64,000 bases of DNA from JBOZRQ01 sp050789255 (lineage in GTDB: Bacteria > Bacillota > Sulfobacillia > Symbiobacteriales > Symbiobacteriaceae): NCBI GenBank assembly GCA_050789255.1, contig JBOZRQ010000035.1, forward strand, positions 1 to 64,000, in the 5' to 3' direction. Made by a program: the position numbers and the translations under genes. How positions within the stretch are numbered: the first letter of the stretch is position 1; the number at the start of each line of letters is the position of its first letter. The notes beneath the pieces are model-generated. The model had not been told where the DNA came from. It saw only the letters and a list, made by a program, of their open reading frames with translations, and ran no database searches. Of the stretch, positions 7,348 to 16,138 are shown in pieces.

Positions 7348-8394
7348 TCTTCGCCTCGGCCATCATCGGCCAGAGCGATACCTCCAAGGGCGCCGACGCC
7401 CCGCCGGGCTCCTCCTACAGCAGGCAGCCGGCCGGGCTCTCCGCCATCTACCAGGTGCTGGAGGGGTACGGTAGGGCTCGACAGTGGGAGCGAACCCCGG
7501 ATCAGCTGCCCGCCGACGTCTCTACACTGGTGATCTGGGATGCAGAGGAGCTTAGCCCGGATGCCTGGAGACAGGCGCTCAACTGGGTAGCCGGGGGCAG
7601 GCGGATCGTCGCCGGCGGATGGCAGATCCCGGAGCCGTGGGCTCACGAGACCGATCTGACCGGGGCCGTCCTCCCCAGTTCGGCATCACCGCTCACGGTG
7701 GGGCTGGGCCAACTATCTATGGGCGGCGGCGGCTTCTCGAGGATGAATAAGGCGGCCACAGTCCACCTGGCCCGGGAGGACGGCACGCCCGTCCTGGTCA
7801 GCTGGGCGCACCGGGACGGCCGCATTTACTGGTCGGCCGATCCAGAATGGCTGACCAACGCCCGCATCGGGGAAGGGGACAACCTGACCCTGGCCCTCCG
7901 CCTGCTGGATGGCGGCGGCGTGGTCGCCTTTGACGAGTACAGCCACGGCTTCAGGGCGGCCCAGCAGTGGTGGCAGATCCTGCGTGGACCGCTACTGCGC
8001 TTCACCATCCAACTGGCCGTCGCCCTGGCGCTGCTTTTCTGGGCCTTCGGCGCCCGCTTTGGCTCCCCGCGCCAGGCACTGGCGGCGACGCCCCGGGCCG
8101 CCGTCGAATATGTCTACTCCATGAGCCACCTCTACCGGCAGGCTCGGGCACGGAAAATGGTCTCCCGGGAGCTCTACCGCAGCCTGACGCGGACGCTGGG
8201 CCGCCTGCTGGGCGGGGTCCGCGGCATCTCACACGTGGAGCTTGCGCGCCGGACCGCCGAGCGGACCGGCCTGGAGACCGAGAAGGTTGCCACGGTCCTG
8301 AACCGCCTCACCCCGGAGCAGGGGGCCGAGCTGAATGAGAAAGACCTGATCGCCACCGCCCGCGAGGTCGAGGAGATCCAAAGGAGAGTGCGCA

Positions 8395-8417
<23 letters not shown>
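7293..8417 (+). CDS. DUF4350-type membrane protein, non-canonical start
   Basis: A predicted 374-residue protein. An N-terminal transmembrane helix (DFWSIIIGAIALIFASAIIG) is followed by a DUF4350-like domain with the nucleotide-binding-like core STLVIWDAEELSPDAW and GGGVVAFDEYSHGF. A second transmembrane segment (QLAVALALLFWAFGARFG) and a cytoplasmic tail complete it. The frame has no ATG, GTG or TTG ahead of the first helix: the best positioned codon is ATC at 7293 behind GAGAGGGGG, with CTG at 7272 as an alternative. The first standard start, GTG at 7455, would remove the membrane helix. An ATG at 7286 is off by one base. The gene overlaps DUF4129 upstream and MoxR downstream. Confidence 0.75.
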
Positions 8418-9350
<933 letters not shown>

Positions 9351-9351
<1 letters not shown>

Positions 9352-10649
9352 TGCGGGCCGCGCCGACACCCCGGCTGGTCCTGGCCGCTGTGCTGGCCGG
9401 CCTGCCGGCAGTCTTTGACGGCTGGCTGTGGCTGAGCACCGGGCTGAACGTGGTGCTGATCGTCCTGGCCGCTATTGACCTGTTCGTCTCGGGGCGCCGC
9501 CGTTTCGAGGCGGTCCGGCAGACCGGGAGCGTGCTCTCGCTCGGGGCGGAGAACCCCATCCGCATCCAGGTGCGCTCCGTCGGGCGCCCGGTGGATCTGG
9601 AGCTGAAGGACGACCTGCCGTTTTACTGGGAGCTGGTAGGCGGGTGGCCCAAGATACATCTGAGCGGCACCAGCGAGTGGACTGCGGCAGAGTACCGGAT
9701 CAAGCCGGTCCGGCGGGGGCTCTTCGGCATGAACATGCTGCACGGCCGCTACCTGAGCCCCCTGGGCCTCTGGCGGCGGCGCCTCGTCTGGCCGCTGCCC
9801 GAGGCGGTGCGGGTTTACCCGAACCTGATCCCGGCCCGCCAGTGGGAGATCGCCATTCGCCAGGGCAAGCACCTGGAGGGGCTGAAGCGCTCCCGCCTGC
9901 GGGGCACCGGCACCGACTTTGAGTCGCTGCGGGAGTACCAGCCCGGGGATCAGTACCGGGCGATCAACTGGTCCGCCACAGCCCGGCAGGGCAAGCTGGT
10001 CACCACCCTCTATCAGATCGACCGCAGCCAGCCGGTGATGCTCCTGATCGACGCCGGCCGCATGATGATCCCCCAGGTGAACGACCTCGCCAAGCTGGAC
10101 CACGCCCTGAACGCCGCCCTGCTGCTGGCCACCGTGGCCGCCGAGCGGGGCGATCAGGTCGGGCTGATGCTCTTCGGCGGCGAGGTGAAGGCGTTCATGC
10201 CGCCCCGAAAAGGGCGCGCCCAGGTGCTCTCCATGGTGGAGACGCTGTACGCTGTCTCCCCCGAGCAGGTCGAGCCGGACTATGGCCGCATGGTCGGCTG
10301 GTTCCGGGCGAAGCACAAAAAGCGGAGCCTGGTGGTGCTCTTCACCGACATGGTTGACCCCGACGTAAACCGGGGCCTGATTGCCAACCTGGCGCCGCTG
10401 GCGGCCCACCACCTGGTGCTGGTGGTCTGCCTGACCGACCCCGCGCTGCTGCGGCTGGCGGCCCTGGAGCCCTCCACCTCGGAGGAGCTCTACGAGAAGG
10501 CCTCGGCCCTGGAGGTGCTGGCCCAACGCACGGAAACAAAAGCACGCCTGCATAGCGCAGGCGTGACGGTGATCGATGTGCCGCCCGAGGAGTTCTCCAC
10601 GGCGGTGGTCAACCAGTACTTGCTGGTCAAGGAGCAGGGGCGGCTTTAG
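9351..10649 (+). CDS. DUF58 (VWA-like) protein
   Basis: A 432-residue protein with two N-terminal hydrophobic segments (about 6-22 and 27-45), a beta-rich region, then the DUF58 signature YQPGDQYRAINWSATARQGK (about 200-219). A VWA-like fold with VMLLIDAGRMM, a MIDAS-like D-x-G variant, follows. The family is encoded next to MoxR ATPases, which are proposed to act on it. The ATG at 9351 overlaps the MoxR stop by one base and is preferred to the longer open frame, which reads through MoxR. The 3' end overlaps the convergent SpoIIM-family gene by 23 bases. Confidence 0.88.
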
Positions 10650-11604
10650 CATCGGCGGGGCGGCGCCCCGACCGGAGCCACCAGGCCAGGCCCAGCAGGC
10701 CCGTCACCAGCCCGACGAGGTACTTGCCCTCCGGGGGCAGCCCCTTCATCGGGGTGACGAAACCCTCGATCACTGCGGCGATGACGAAGAACGGGATGGA
10801 GCCGATCACCAGCTTCACGGCGGTGCGGGCGGCCTGTGCGAAGGCATCCTTGCGGGTCAGGTCACCAGGTACGATCAGCCCCCAGCCCAGAATCAGGCCA
10901 GCGGCCCCGCACAGGAAGATCGCCATCAACTCAAGCGCCCCGTGCGGCACGATCAGCGACCAGAAGTCGTAGGAAAGCCCGGCCCTGAAGTAATGCGCCG
11001 CGAGTGCGCCCACCAGCAGCCCGTTTTGGAACAGGATCAACCCGGTCCCGATCCCCAACGTGACCCCTAGCCCGAAGGCGAAGATGCCTACTCGGATGTT
11101 GTTTAGCATGATCATCGTGCCGATGATGGGCCGCTGTTCGACCGCCCACTCGGCGCCGCCCTCTCTCGGGGTGAGCCGGCGAATCTGGTCGGGTACCAGT
11201 GCATCGGCCAGGTTGGGGTCGTACAGAATGGCCAGGAACCCGACGAGTCCGCCCAGCACCATCAATCCGGTGGAGAGGGCCAGCGGCCGCCAGTTGGCTC
11301 GGATGGTGCGTGGCACATCGTCCCGGAAGAAGGCGATCAGCGCCTTGATGCGCTGGGGCCGTTCGGCATAAACCATATGGTGCGCCTTCCCGACCAGCTG
11401 GTTCAGGTACTGGCTGGTGGCGCTGTTTGGGAAATAGGTGCGGGCATAGGCCAGATCGGATGCGGTTTGCCGGTAGAGCCGGCCCAGCCGCTCCACCTGC
11501 TCCAGCGGCAGCTTGCGGGCGCCCTGCTTCTGCATGAGCGTCAGAATCTGCGCCAACTCCTGCCACTGGGCCTGGCGGCGGGATACGAACTGGTCCTGGT
11601 TCAT
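10627..11604 (-). CDS. SpoIIM/DUF95-family membrane protein
   Basis: A 325-residue protein of the stage II sporulation protein M family. A soluble helical N-terminus (about 1-95, with QVERLGRLYRQTASDLAYAR) precedes about five transmembrane helices. The family-typical LLNNIRVGIFAFGLGVTLGIG is split around residues 180-205, and FWSLIVPHGALELMAIFLCG follows. In sporulators SpoIIM belongs to the engulfment machinery, but this long version is the broader family usually found beside RDD, MoxR and DUF58 genes, as here. The start at ATG 11604 is preferred; an upstream GTG at 11658 would overlap the divergent RDD gene. The ribosome-binding site is weak. Confidence 0.83.
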   Translation of the reverse strand: MNQDQFVSRRQAQWQELAQILTLMQKQGARKLPLEQVERLGRLYRQTASDLAYARTYFPNSATSQYLNQLVGKAHHMVYAERPQRIKALIAFFRDDVPRTIRANWRPLALSTGLMVLGGLVGFLAILYDPNLADALVPDQIRRLTPREGGAEWAVEQRPIIGTMIMLNNIRVGIFAFGLGVTLGIGTGLILFQNGLLVGALAAHYFRAGLSYDFWSLIVPHGALELMAIFLCGAAGLILGWGLIVPGDLTRKDAFAQAARTAVKLVIGSIPFFVIAAVIEGFVTPMKGLPPEGKYLVGLVTGLLGLAWWLRSGRRPADAKAAPAP

Positions 11605-11641
11605 CCTCTCACTGCCTTTGGGGGTGTCTTCCGTGTCTAAT

Positions 11642-12394
11642 ATGATTCGTATCGACACGCCGGAAAGCGTCGATCTGTCCCTCGAACCCGCGGGGTTCGG
11701 CAGCCGGTTTCTCGCCGCCTTCGTGGATGGCTTGGTTCAGGCTGCAGGGGTGCTGTCGATCGTTCTGATGTTAATTCCGCTGCAGTTGTTCTTCCGCTTT
11801 GGCGGACTTGCTGGCGGCCTCAGTTCAGCCGCTGTTACCGGAATTCTCCTCGTTTTGCTTGGACTCCTGTTCGTGCTTTATAAACCGCTTATGGAGGCCA
11901 TTTGGAACGGCCAGACCGTGGGCAAGCGGGCAGCCGGGATCCGGGTGGTGCGGAGCAACGGGCTCCCGGTTGGGGTTCTGGCGGTAATCATTCGCAACCT
12001 GCTGCGAATTGTTGACTACCTGCCCGTCTATTACTTGATCGGCTCGATCTGCGTCCTGGCGACAGAGCGAAACCAGCGGCTCGGAGACATGGCCGCCAGT
12101 ACCGTTGTGATCAAGGAGAAGAAGCCCGTGGTGCCGGCAGTGCCAGCGCAGCTGTCGCACAAGCCGACCTGCAACCTGAATGTGCTGCAGCAGTATGTGC
12201 TCCCGCTGCACGAGGCCGACCTCGTGGCCGCCCGCGGCTATTGGCAGCGCCGGTCCGGCTTTGACGAGGCCACCCGGCAGCGGCTGGCCCGGGTGATCGC
12301 CGAGGGCCTTGCCGTCCGCATGGGCTGGACGGAGCCGCTGCCCGAAGTGGCCGAGTGGTTCGTGGAAGAGGTCCTCTACGTGCGGGCCTCTTAG
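11642..12394 (+). CDS. RDD-domain membrane protein
   Basis: A 250-residue protein whose N-terminal half is an RDD domain: GFGSRFLAAFVDGL near the start, three transmembrane segments (about 20-50, 55-80, 110-130), and a second conserved block GKRAAGIRVVRSNG. RDD proteins are proposed small-molecule or ion transporters. The C-terminal 90 residues are soluble and helical with no recognised family. The ATG at 11642 lies 37 bases from the divergent SpoIIM-family start, implying overlapping divergent promoters. The stop overlaps the end of a convergent small gene by four bases. Confidence 0.87.
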   Translation: MIRIDTPESVDLSLEPAGFGSRFLAAFVDGLVQAAGVLSIVLMLIPLQLFFRFGGLAGGLSSAAVTGILLVLLGLLFVLYKPLMEAIWNGQTVGKRAAGIRVVRSNGLPVGVLAVIIRNLLRIVDYLPVYYLIGSICVLATERNQRLGDMAASTVVIKEKKPVVPAVPAQLSHKPTCNLNVLQQYVLPLHEADLVAARGYWQRRSGFDEATRQRLARVIAEGLAVRMGWTEPLPEVAEWFVEEVLYVRAS

Positions 12395-12609
12395 GGCCCG
12401 TCCCAGGGATCATTGGCGCCCGCGTGGGGCAGCTCGGCGGCGCCCTCCGCGCCGCTCTGCCCGGGCACCACGTCCAGGAACTGCGCCGGGCGGAACCCGG
12501 CAGCTTCACCCAGCGTGCCCTCCATGCCAACCAGCCCCGGAACGCCCAACCCGGTCGCCATGGCGATCGCCGTGGGGCTCTCGGGCTGGTTCTTCCTGTC
12601 CTCTGCCAT
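12391..12609 (-). CDS. small hypothetical protein (72 aa)
   Basis: An unrecognised 72-residue protein. The ATG at 12609 has an excellent AGGAGGT site ten bases upstream, which is the main evidence that it is real. Composition is Gly/Ala/Pro/Glu-rich (ATGLGVPGLVGMEGTLGEAA), without membrane segment or signal peptide, suggesting a partly disordered small cytosolic or spore protein; that last idea is only inference. It ends in the last codons of the convergent RDD gene (stop codons overlap) and begins about 60 bases from the end of the peptidase gene behind it. Confidence 0.6.
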   Translation of the reverse strand: MAEDRKNQPESPTAIAMATGLGVPGLVGMEGTLGEAAGFRPAQFLDVVPGQSGAEGAAELPHAGANDPWDGP

Positions 12610-12672
12610 TATCGCTGTCACCTCCTGACGCTAGTTTTGCTCCGCCCTCACCAAACTAGTGCCGCTACCCGG

Positions 12673-13698
12673 TTACTCCGCATGGGGCCGGCCGGAGGCG
12701 CCAGTTCGGCTGATGATGGCAGCAGCATAGCTGCGCAGGCGGTTGAGAGCCTGCATAGCCTCCTGTTCATCGAGGAAATCGTCGGGTGCAAAGCGACCAT
12801 CCGGCTTGGCGACCAGCAGACGGTGGCGCTGCACCTGTTCGATGGCCGCTGTCGCCCACGAGGGCCACTCGGCGAGGTCCGAGCGGAAGACGTCCCCCTC
12901 GCCGGGGTCGCCGTTCAGGGCCAGACTGAGAAGGTAGGCGGCCTGAGCCCGGGTGAGCGGGCCGTCCTGGCGCCACGGCAGTTCGGCCAACCGAGCCGAC
13001 ACCCCCGGCAGCCGGGAAAGTTCGGTGGCGAGCTCTCCCACGGGAACCCGCCCCTTCGCAAGGGGGGCGCCCGGCCCGACCAGTTCGAGGAAGAAACTCC
13101 GCAGTCCGGGCACCTCCCCGGGCAGGGGCAGGTCGGCAAGCTTCCACTCCGCCTTCCTGGCCTCCTCGGTTCCAAACAGGTGGGCGAAATCCTCGGCGAA
13201 GACCTCCGTAGGGAGCCGGTGCCAGTACGGGGCATTCATGCGGTACTCCGGACCAAGCCGTCGCACCGTGCGAAACTTCGACCAGAGCTCGTCGGTCATC
13301 GTGCGGGCCGCCAGGGCGTGAGCAACCTCGTGGAGCACGGTCTCTTCAACCAGCGCTCGGTCCGGATTGTCGGAGCCGCTAAATAGGATCACCTCTCCGG
13401 AAATGGTGACGGCCACGGCGCGCCCGCCGCTGCTGACGATCTGGCGGTCGGTGAGGTAGATCGGGAACTCCTTGCCCAGCAGGGCTTCGAGGTCATAGGG
13501 ATACTGGTGCTCGGCCAGGGCGTGCCTTACCCACTCCTCCGGTATCGGTCGATATCCGTCCTTCTGGTCCATGCGTACGCTCAAGCCACGGTACTCGTAA
13601 ACCCCCGCCTCATTGATGGTCAGGCCCGCCGCGTCCGGAAAGGTGAATCCGGTGAGCAGGGCCCAAAGCAGAATCACCCCCCAGTAACGTCTGATCAT
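12673..13698 (-). CDS. secreted zinc peptidase-like protein with SLH-like C-terminus
   Basis: A 341-residue exported protein. It has a signal peptide (about 1-25) and a metallopeptidase-like domain with the zinc motif HEVAHALA (His123, Glu124, His127). A possible downstream ligand lies in TEVFAEDFAHLFG, as in gluzincins. The C-terminal about 100 residues resemble an S-layer homology (SLH) module: LTRAQAAYLLSLALN, a spaced W/A-rich helix and KPDGRFAPDDFLDEQEAM. This suggests a cell-wall-attached protease. The ATG at 13698 faces a divergent sigma-factor operon 218 bases away. Substrate is unknown. SLH similarity is by motif only; one complete module is visible. Confidence 0.75.
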   Translation of the reverse strand: MIRRYWGVILLWALLTGFTFPDAAGLTINEAGVYEYRGLSVRMDQKDGYRPIPEEWVRHALAEHQYPYDLEALLGKEFPIYLTDRQIVSSGGRAVAVTISGEVILFSGSDNPDRALVEETVLHEVAHALAARTMTDELWSKFRTVRRLGPEYRMNAPYWHRLPTEVFAEDFAHLFGTEEARKAEWKLADLPLPGEVPGLRSFFLELVGPGAPLAKGRVPVGELATELSRLPGVSARLAELPWRQDGPLTRAQAAYLLSLALNGDPGEGDVFRSDLAEWPSWATAAIEQVQRHRLLVAKPDGRFAPDDFLDEQEAMQALNRLRSYAAAIISRTGASGRPHAE

Positions 13699-13916
13699 GC
13701 CCGATTCAACCCCTTCTTTTTCTTGTACTTACTGCCATTCTATTACAATTTTTATCAGATTTACATGAATCGATCTTCCTCTGCCGATGGGCCTGAGGTC
13801 CCACGCTGTTGCGGGATGACAGACAGGACTCCCGGGGCTTTGACAAGAATTCTTGAGAACAGTGAGGAGATGGCCGCCCCGAAAGCGACTATGGGGTAGG
13901 CAAGGAGGTCGGAGGC

Positions 13917-14561
13917 TTGGGCTGGGTTGCATCCCAAACCGATGAAGCCCTGCTGCAGTCCGCCCTGAGCGGGCATCAGGAGGCATGGTCTGAACTGATC
14001 GACCGGTACCACGGGCGGGGTATGCAGTACATCCGCCGACAGATCGATGACCCTTACCTGGCGCAGGACATTATGCAGAACCTGTGGATCAGCTTGGTCC
14101 AGGCGGTGAAACGCCAAGCGCCGGACCAGTTTGCCGCCCTCTACTGGACCCTCCTGAAGCGGCGGATTATCGATGAGCTGCGGAAAAAGGGGCGCGCAAA
14201 AGAGGCCGCCACCCTTGACGCACCGCTCGACAGCGGCGAGACCAGCGGCGACTCCCTGCTCGACCGCCAAACGGCTGACACGCCCACCCCGGAGCAGCAA
14301 GCCCTGATCACCGAGGAGCGTGGGCTGCTCCAGCAGGCGCTGGAAGCGCTGCCCGACCACTACCGGCTGGTGATCGTTGCCCGGCAGCTGGAGGGGCGCT
14401 CAAACAAGGAGACGGCGGCCCTGCTCGTCTCCGAGGGCCTGGTCAGCGACGACGGCAACGTGGAGAAGCGCGTGGAGAACTACTACTACCGCGGGCTCAA
14501 GGAGCTGCGCAAGCAACTCCTTGCCCTCGGATACTCAGACTTAGGAGGTGGCGCAGGATGA
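13917..14561 (+). CDS. ECF-type RNA polymerase sigma factor
   Basis: A 214-residue sigma factor. Region 2 (about 10-85) has SALSGHQEAWSELIDRYHGRG and LAQDIMQNLWISLVQA; region 4 (about 130-205) has LEALPDHYRLVIVARQLEGRSNKE split around the HTH. There is an unusual acidic insertion before region 4 (DSGETSGDSLLDRQTADTP). The start is TTG at 13917 after AAGGAGGTCGGAGG. The stop overlaps the next start (ATGA). It heads a three-gene unit with an HTH/anti-sigma-like gene and an ImmA-type protease, which suggests post-translational control of this sigma factor by the two partners. TTGACA at about 13841 has no convincing -10. Confidence 0.88.
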   Translation: MGWVASQTDEALLQSALSGHQEAWSELIDRYHGRGMQYIRRQIDDPYLAQDIMQNLWISLVQAVKRQAPDQFAALYWTLLKRRIIDELRKKGRAKEAATLDAPLDSGETSGDSLLDRQTADTPTPEQQALITEERGLLQQALEALPDHYRLVIVARQLEGRSNKETAALLVSEGLVSDDGNVEKRVENYYYRGLKELRKQLLALGYSDLGGGAG

Positions 14562-15142
14562 CGAGGCCCATCGATGCGGTGCTGGCCGAGGCCTTACAGC
14601 GCCTGGAGGCGTCCGGCCGGCTGGACGTCCCGACCTACGTGTCCGCCTACCCCGAGTATGCCGACGAACTCCGGGAGCTGCTCCCGGTGCTCCAGACTCT
14701 GCACAAAGAACGGCGCTGGCAGCGGGCCGAGGCCGAAAGCCGCGCCTTTGCCATGAACCTGTTCGCCGAACTGGCACCTCAGGCCGACACGGTCAGCACG
14801 CTCTTCCACCGGGAGCGGGAGCTGGCCGGGCTCTCCCTGGAGGAGCAGGCCCGCCGGTCGGGGCTGCCCGCCAGGGCGCTGGAAGCGCTGGACCGCGAGA
14901 GCACCCCGGTCGGCGCCCTGGACAACGCCGCCATCAAGCAAATCGCCGCCCGGGTCTCGGCCCCCTTCGCCGCCCTGGCCAAGGAGGTGCGCCGCCTCCT
15001 GTCCATCGAGGCGCTCTCCGGGGCAGGTCCCCAGGCCGTCTTCACCCGCGATAAGGAAACCAGCACCGAAGAGGAGCAAAAGGCGCTCCTTGAGAAGGTG
15101 CGTGAGGCGGCCCGCAAGCCGCCGGAGCAAGGGCAAAAATGA
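14558..15142 (+). CDS. helix-turn-helix / anti-sigma-like regulatory protein
   Basis: A 194-residue soluble protein. The N-terminus (RLDVPTYVSAYPEYADELRE) matches a short helical module common at the start of regulatory proteins linked to sigma factors and kinases. The middle (about 85-135) reads like an XRE-type helix-turn-helix: ERELAGLSLEEQARRSGLPARALEALDRES. The C-terminus is charged (KETSTEEEQKALLEKVREA) and probably flexible. It overlaps both neighbours by ATGA, so equimolar synthesis with the sigma factor and the ImmA-type protease is likely. By analogy with ImmR/ImmA of ICEBs1, it is the candidate protease substrate and sigma antagonist; this is inference. Confidence 0.65.
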   Translation: MTRPIDAVLAEALQRLEASGRLDVPTYVSAYPEYADELRELLPVLQTLHKERRWQRAEAESRAFAMNLFAELAPQADTVSTLFHRERELAGLSLEEQARRSGLPARALEALDRESTPVGALDNAAIKQIAARVSAPFAALAKEVRRLLSIEALSGAGPQAVFTRDKETSTEEEQKALLEKVREAARKPPEQGQK

Positions 15143-15693
15143 ACGCCGTGCCAACCCGTGCGGAACTGGAGGCCCGACGGGTCCTGCAAGAGGCCCGGGT
15201 GGAGCTGGAGTCTCTGGGCGAGCGTTGGGACGGCTACGTGATCGACGTGGAGCTAATCGCCACACTCTCCTTCAGCCTTGGCGTGCAAAAGGTACCCGAC
15301 CTGCGGGTCGGCGAGCGGGAGTACGCCGCCTTTCTGAACGGCGACGCCCGGCTGGTGGCGGTTGAGGCTCAGCACCACGAACATCGGCAGCGCTTCTCCA
15401 TTGCCCACGAGATCGGCCACTTCGTGCTGCACTACTTGCCGGCGCCGGCAGAGCGCAGCCTGTTTGTCTGCTCCACGGCCGACATGGAGGTGAACGACGG
15501 TCAGGCCCTCTCCCGGCACCTGCGGCGGGAGTGGGAGGCCAACCTGTTCGCCGGAGAGCTGCTCATGCCAGAGCAAGCCGTGGTGGCCATGTACCGGGTG
15601 ATCGGGGGCAGCGTCTTCAGGCTGGCCAAGCATTTCAAGGTCTCGTCGAAGGCGATGGAAATCCGGTTGTCGAGATTACGCCTTCCGTTCTAA
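15139..15693 (+). CDS. ImmA/IrrE-family metallopeptidase
   Basis: A 184-residue zinc metallopeptidase of the ImmA/IrrE (DUF955) family. These proteases cleave HTH-type repressors in response to signals such as DNA damage. The zinc motif is FSIAHEIGHFVLHYL (HEIGH at 90-94), with downstream REWEANLFAGELLMP supplying the third ligand and substrate-loop region typical of the family. The C-terminus is helical (VFRLAKHFKVSSKAMEIRLSRL). The start overlaps the HTH gene stop (ATGA). It is the last gene of the sigma/HTH/protease cassette, before a strong hairpin. No phage or conjugative genes adjoin it, unlike ImmA in mobile elements. Confidence 0.92.
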   Translation: MNAVPTRAELEARRVLQEARVELESLGERWDGYVIDVELIATLSFSLGVQKVPDLRVGEREYAAFLNGDARLVAVEAQHHEHRQRFSIAHEIGHFVLHYLPAPAERSLFVCSTADMEVNDGQALSRHLRREWEANLFAGELLMPEQAVVAMYRVIGGSVFRLAKHFKVSSKAMEIRLSRLRLPF

Positions 15694-15694
15694 A

Positions 15695-15735
15695 AAAGTG
15701 GACGCCCCCGCGAGGAGAACTCGCGGGGGCGTTCG
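15695..15735. terminator. strong GC hairpin after the sigma/HTH/protease unit
   Basis: The 13 bp arms 15702-15714 and 15720-15732 (ACGCCCCCGCGAG) enclose a five-base loop. The T-run is on the minus strand (A-run just before the stem on plus); only TTCGACTT follows on the plus strand. It may terminate in both directions. Confidence 0.6.
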
Positions 15736-15784
15736 ACTTAGGTCTCAGAAAGTAACACACTCGAGTTAAGGGGAGGTTCCCACC

Positions 15785-16138
15785 ATGGAGAACACGCTCA
15801 CCACCGCTGCCCGGTCCTTTGCGCTGGAGAACGGCGCCCGCTGCATCATCAAGGCAGGTGTTTCCTACGATACCGCCGACTCCGCACTTCGCACGATGGC
15901 CGAGGCGCTGCTGGAGCGGGTTCGCGGGACGGGAATCGACCTGCTGGCCCTCCACCTGGACGGCGACACCCTGGTCGCCTCGGTGGATGACTCCGAGGCC
16001 GAGGAGCCGCTTTCGCCCCTCGCCTTCCATCAGGTGGTGCGCAAGCTCTCCTACGAGCTCCTGGGCCAGGTCTGGAACGGCCGCCTCGCCCCGGAGCCCA
16101 CCGCCCCTGTCGCTGCTGAGATGGCGCTGGTGGCGTAA
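15785..16138 (+). CDS. hypothetical protein (117 aa)
   Basis: An unrecognised 117-residue cytosolic protein. Helices near the N-terminus (TAARSFALENGARCIIKAGV and SALRTMAEALLERVRG) precede a short beta-rich section (IDLLALHLDGDTLVASVDDSEA) and a further helix (FHQVVRKLSYELLGQVWNG). The ATG at 15785 follows GGGGAGG in the leader. A hairpin separates it from the sigma/protease cassette, so it is probably its own transcript. Its stop is directly adjacent to the end of the convergent acyl-CoA synthetase. No catalytic motif is seen. Confidence 0.7.
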   Translation: MENTLTTAARSFALENGARCIIKAGVSYDTADSALRTMAEALLERVRGTGIDLLALHLDGDTLVASVDDSEAEEPLSPLAFHQVVRKLSYELLGQVWNGRLAPEPTAPVAAEMALVA

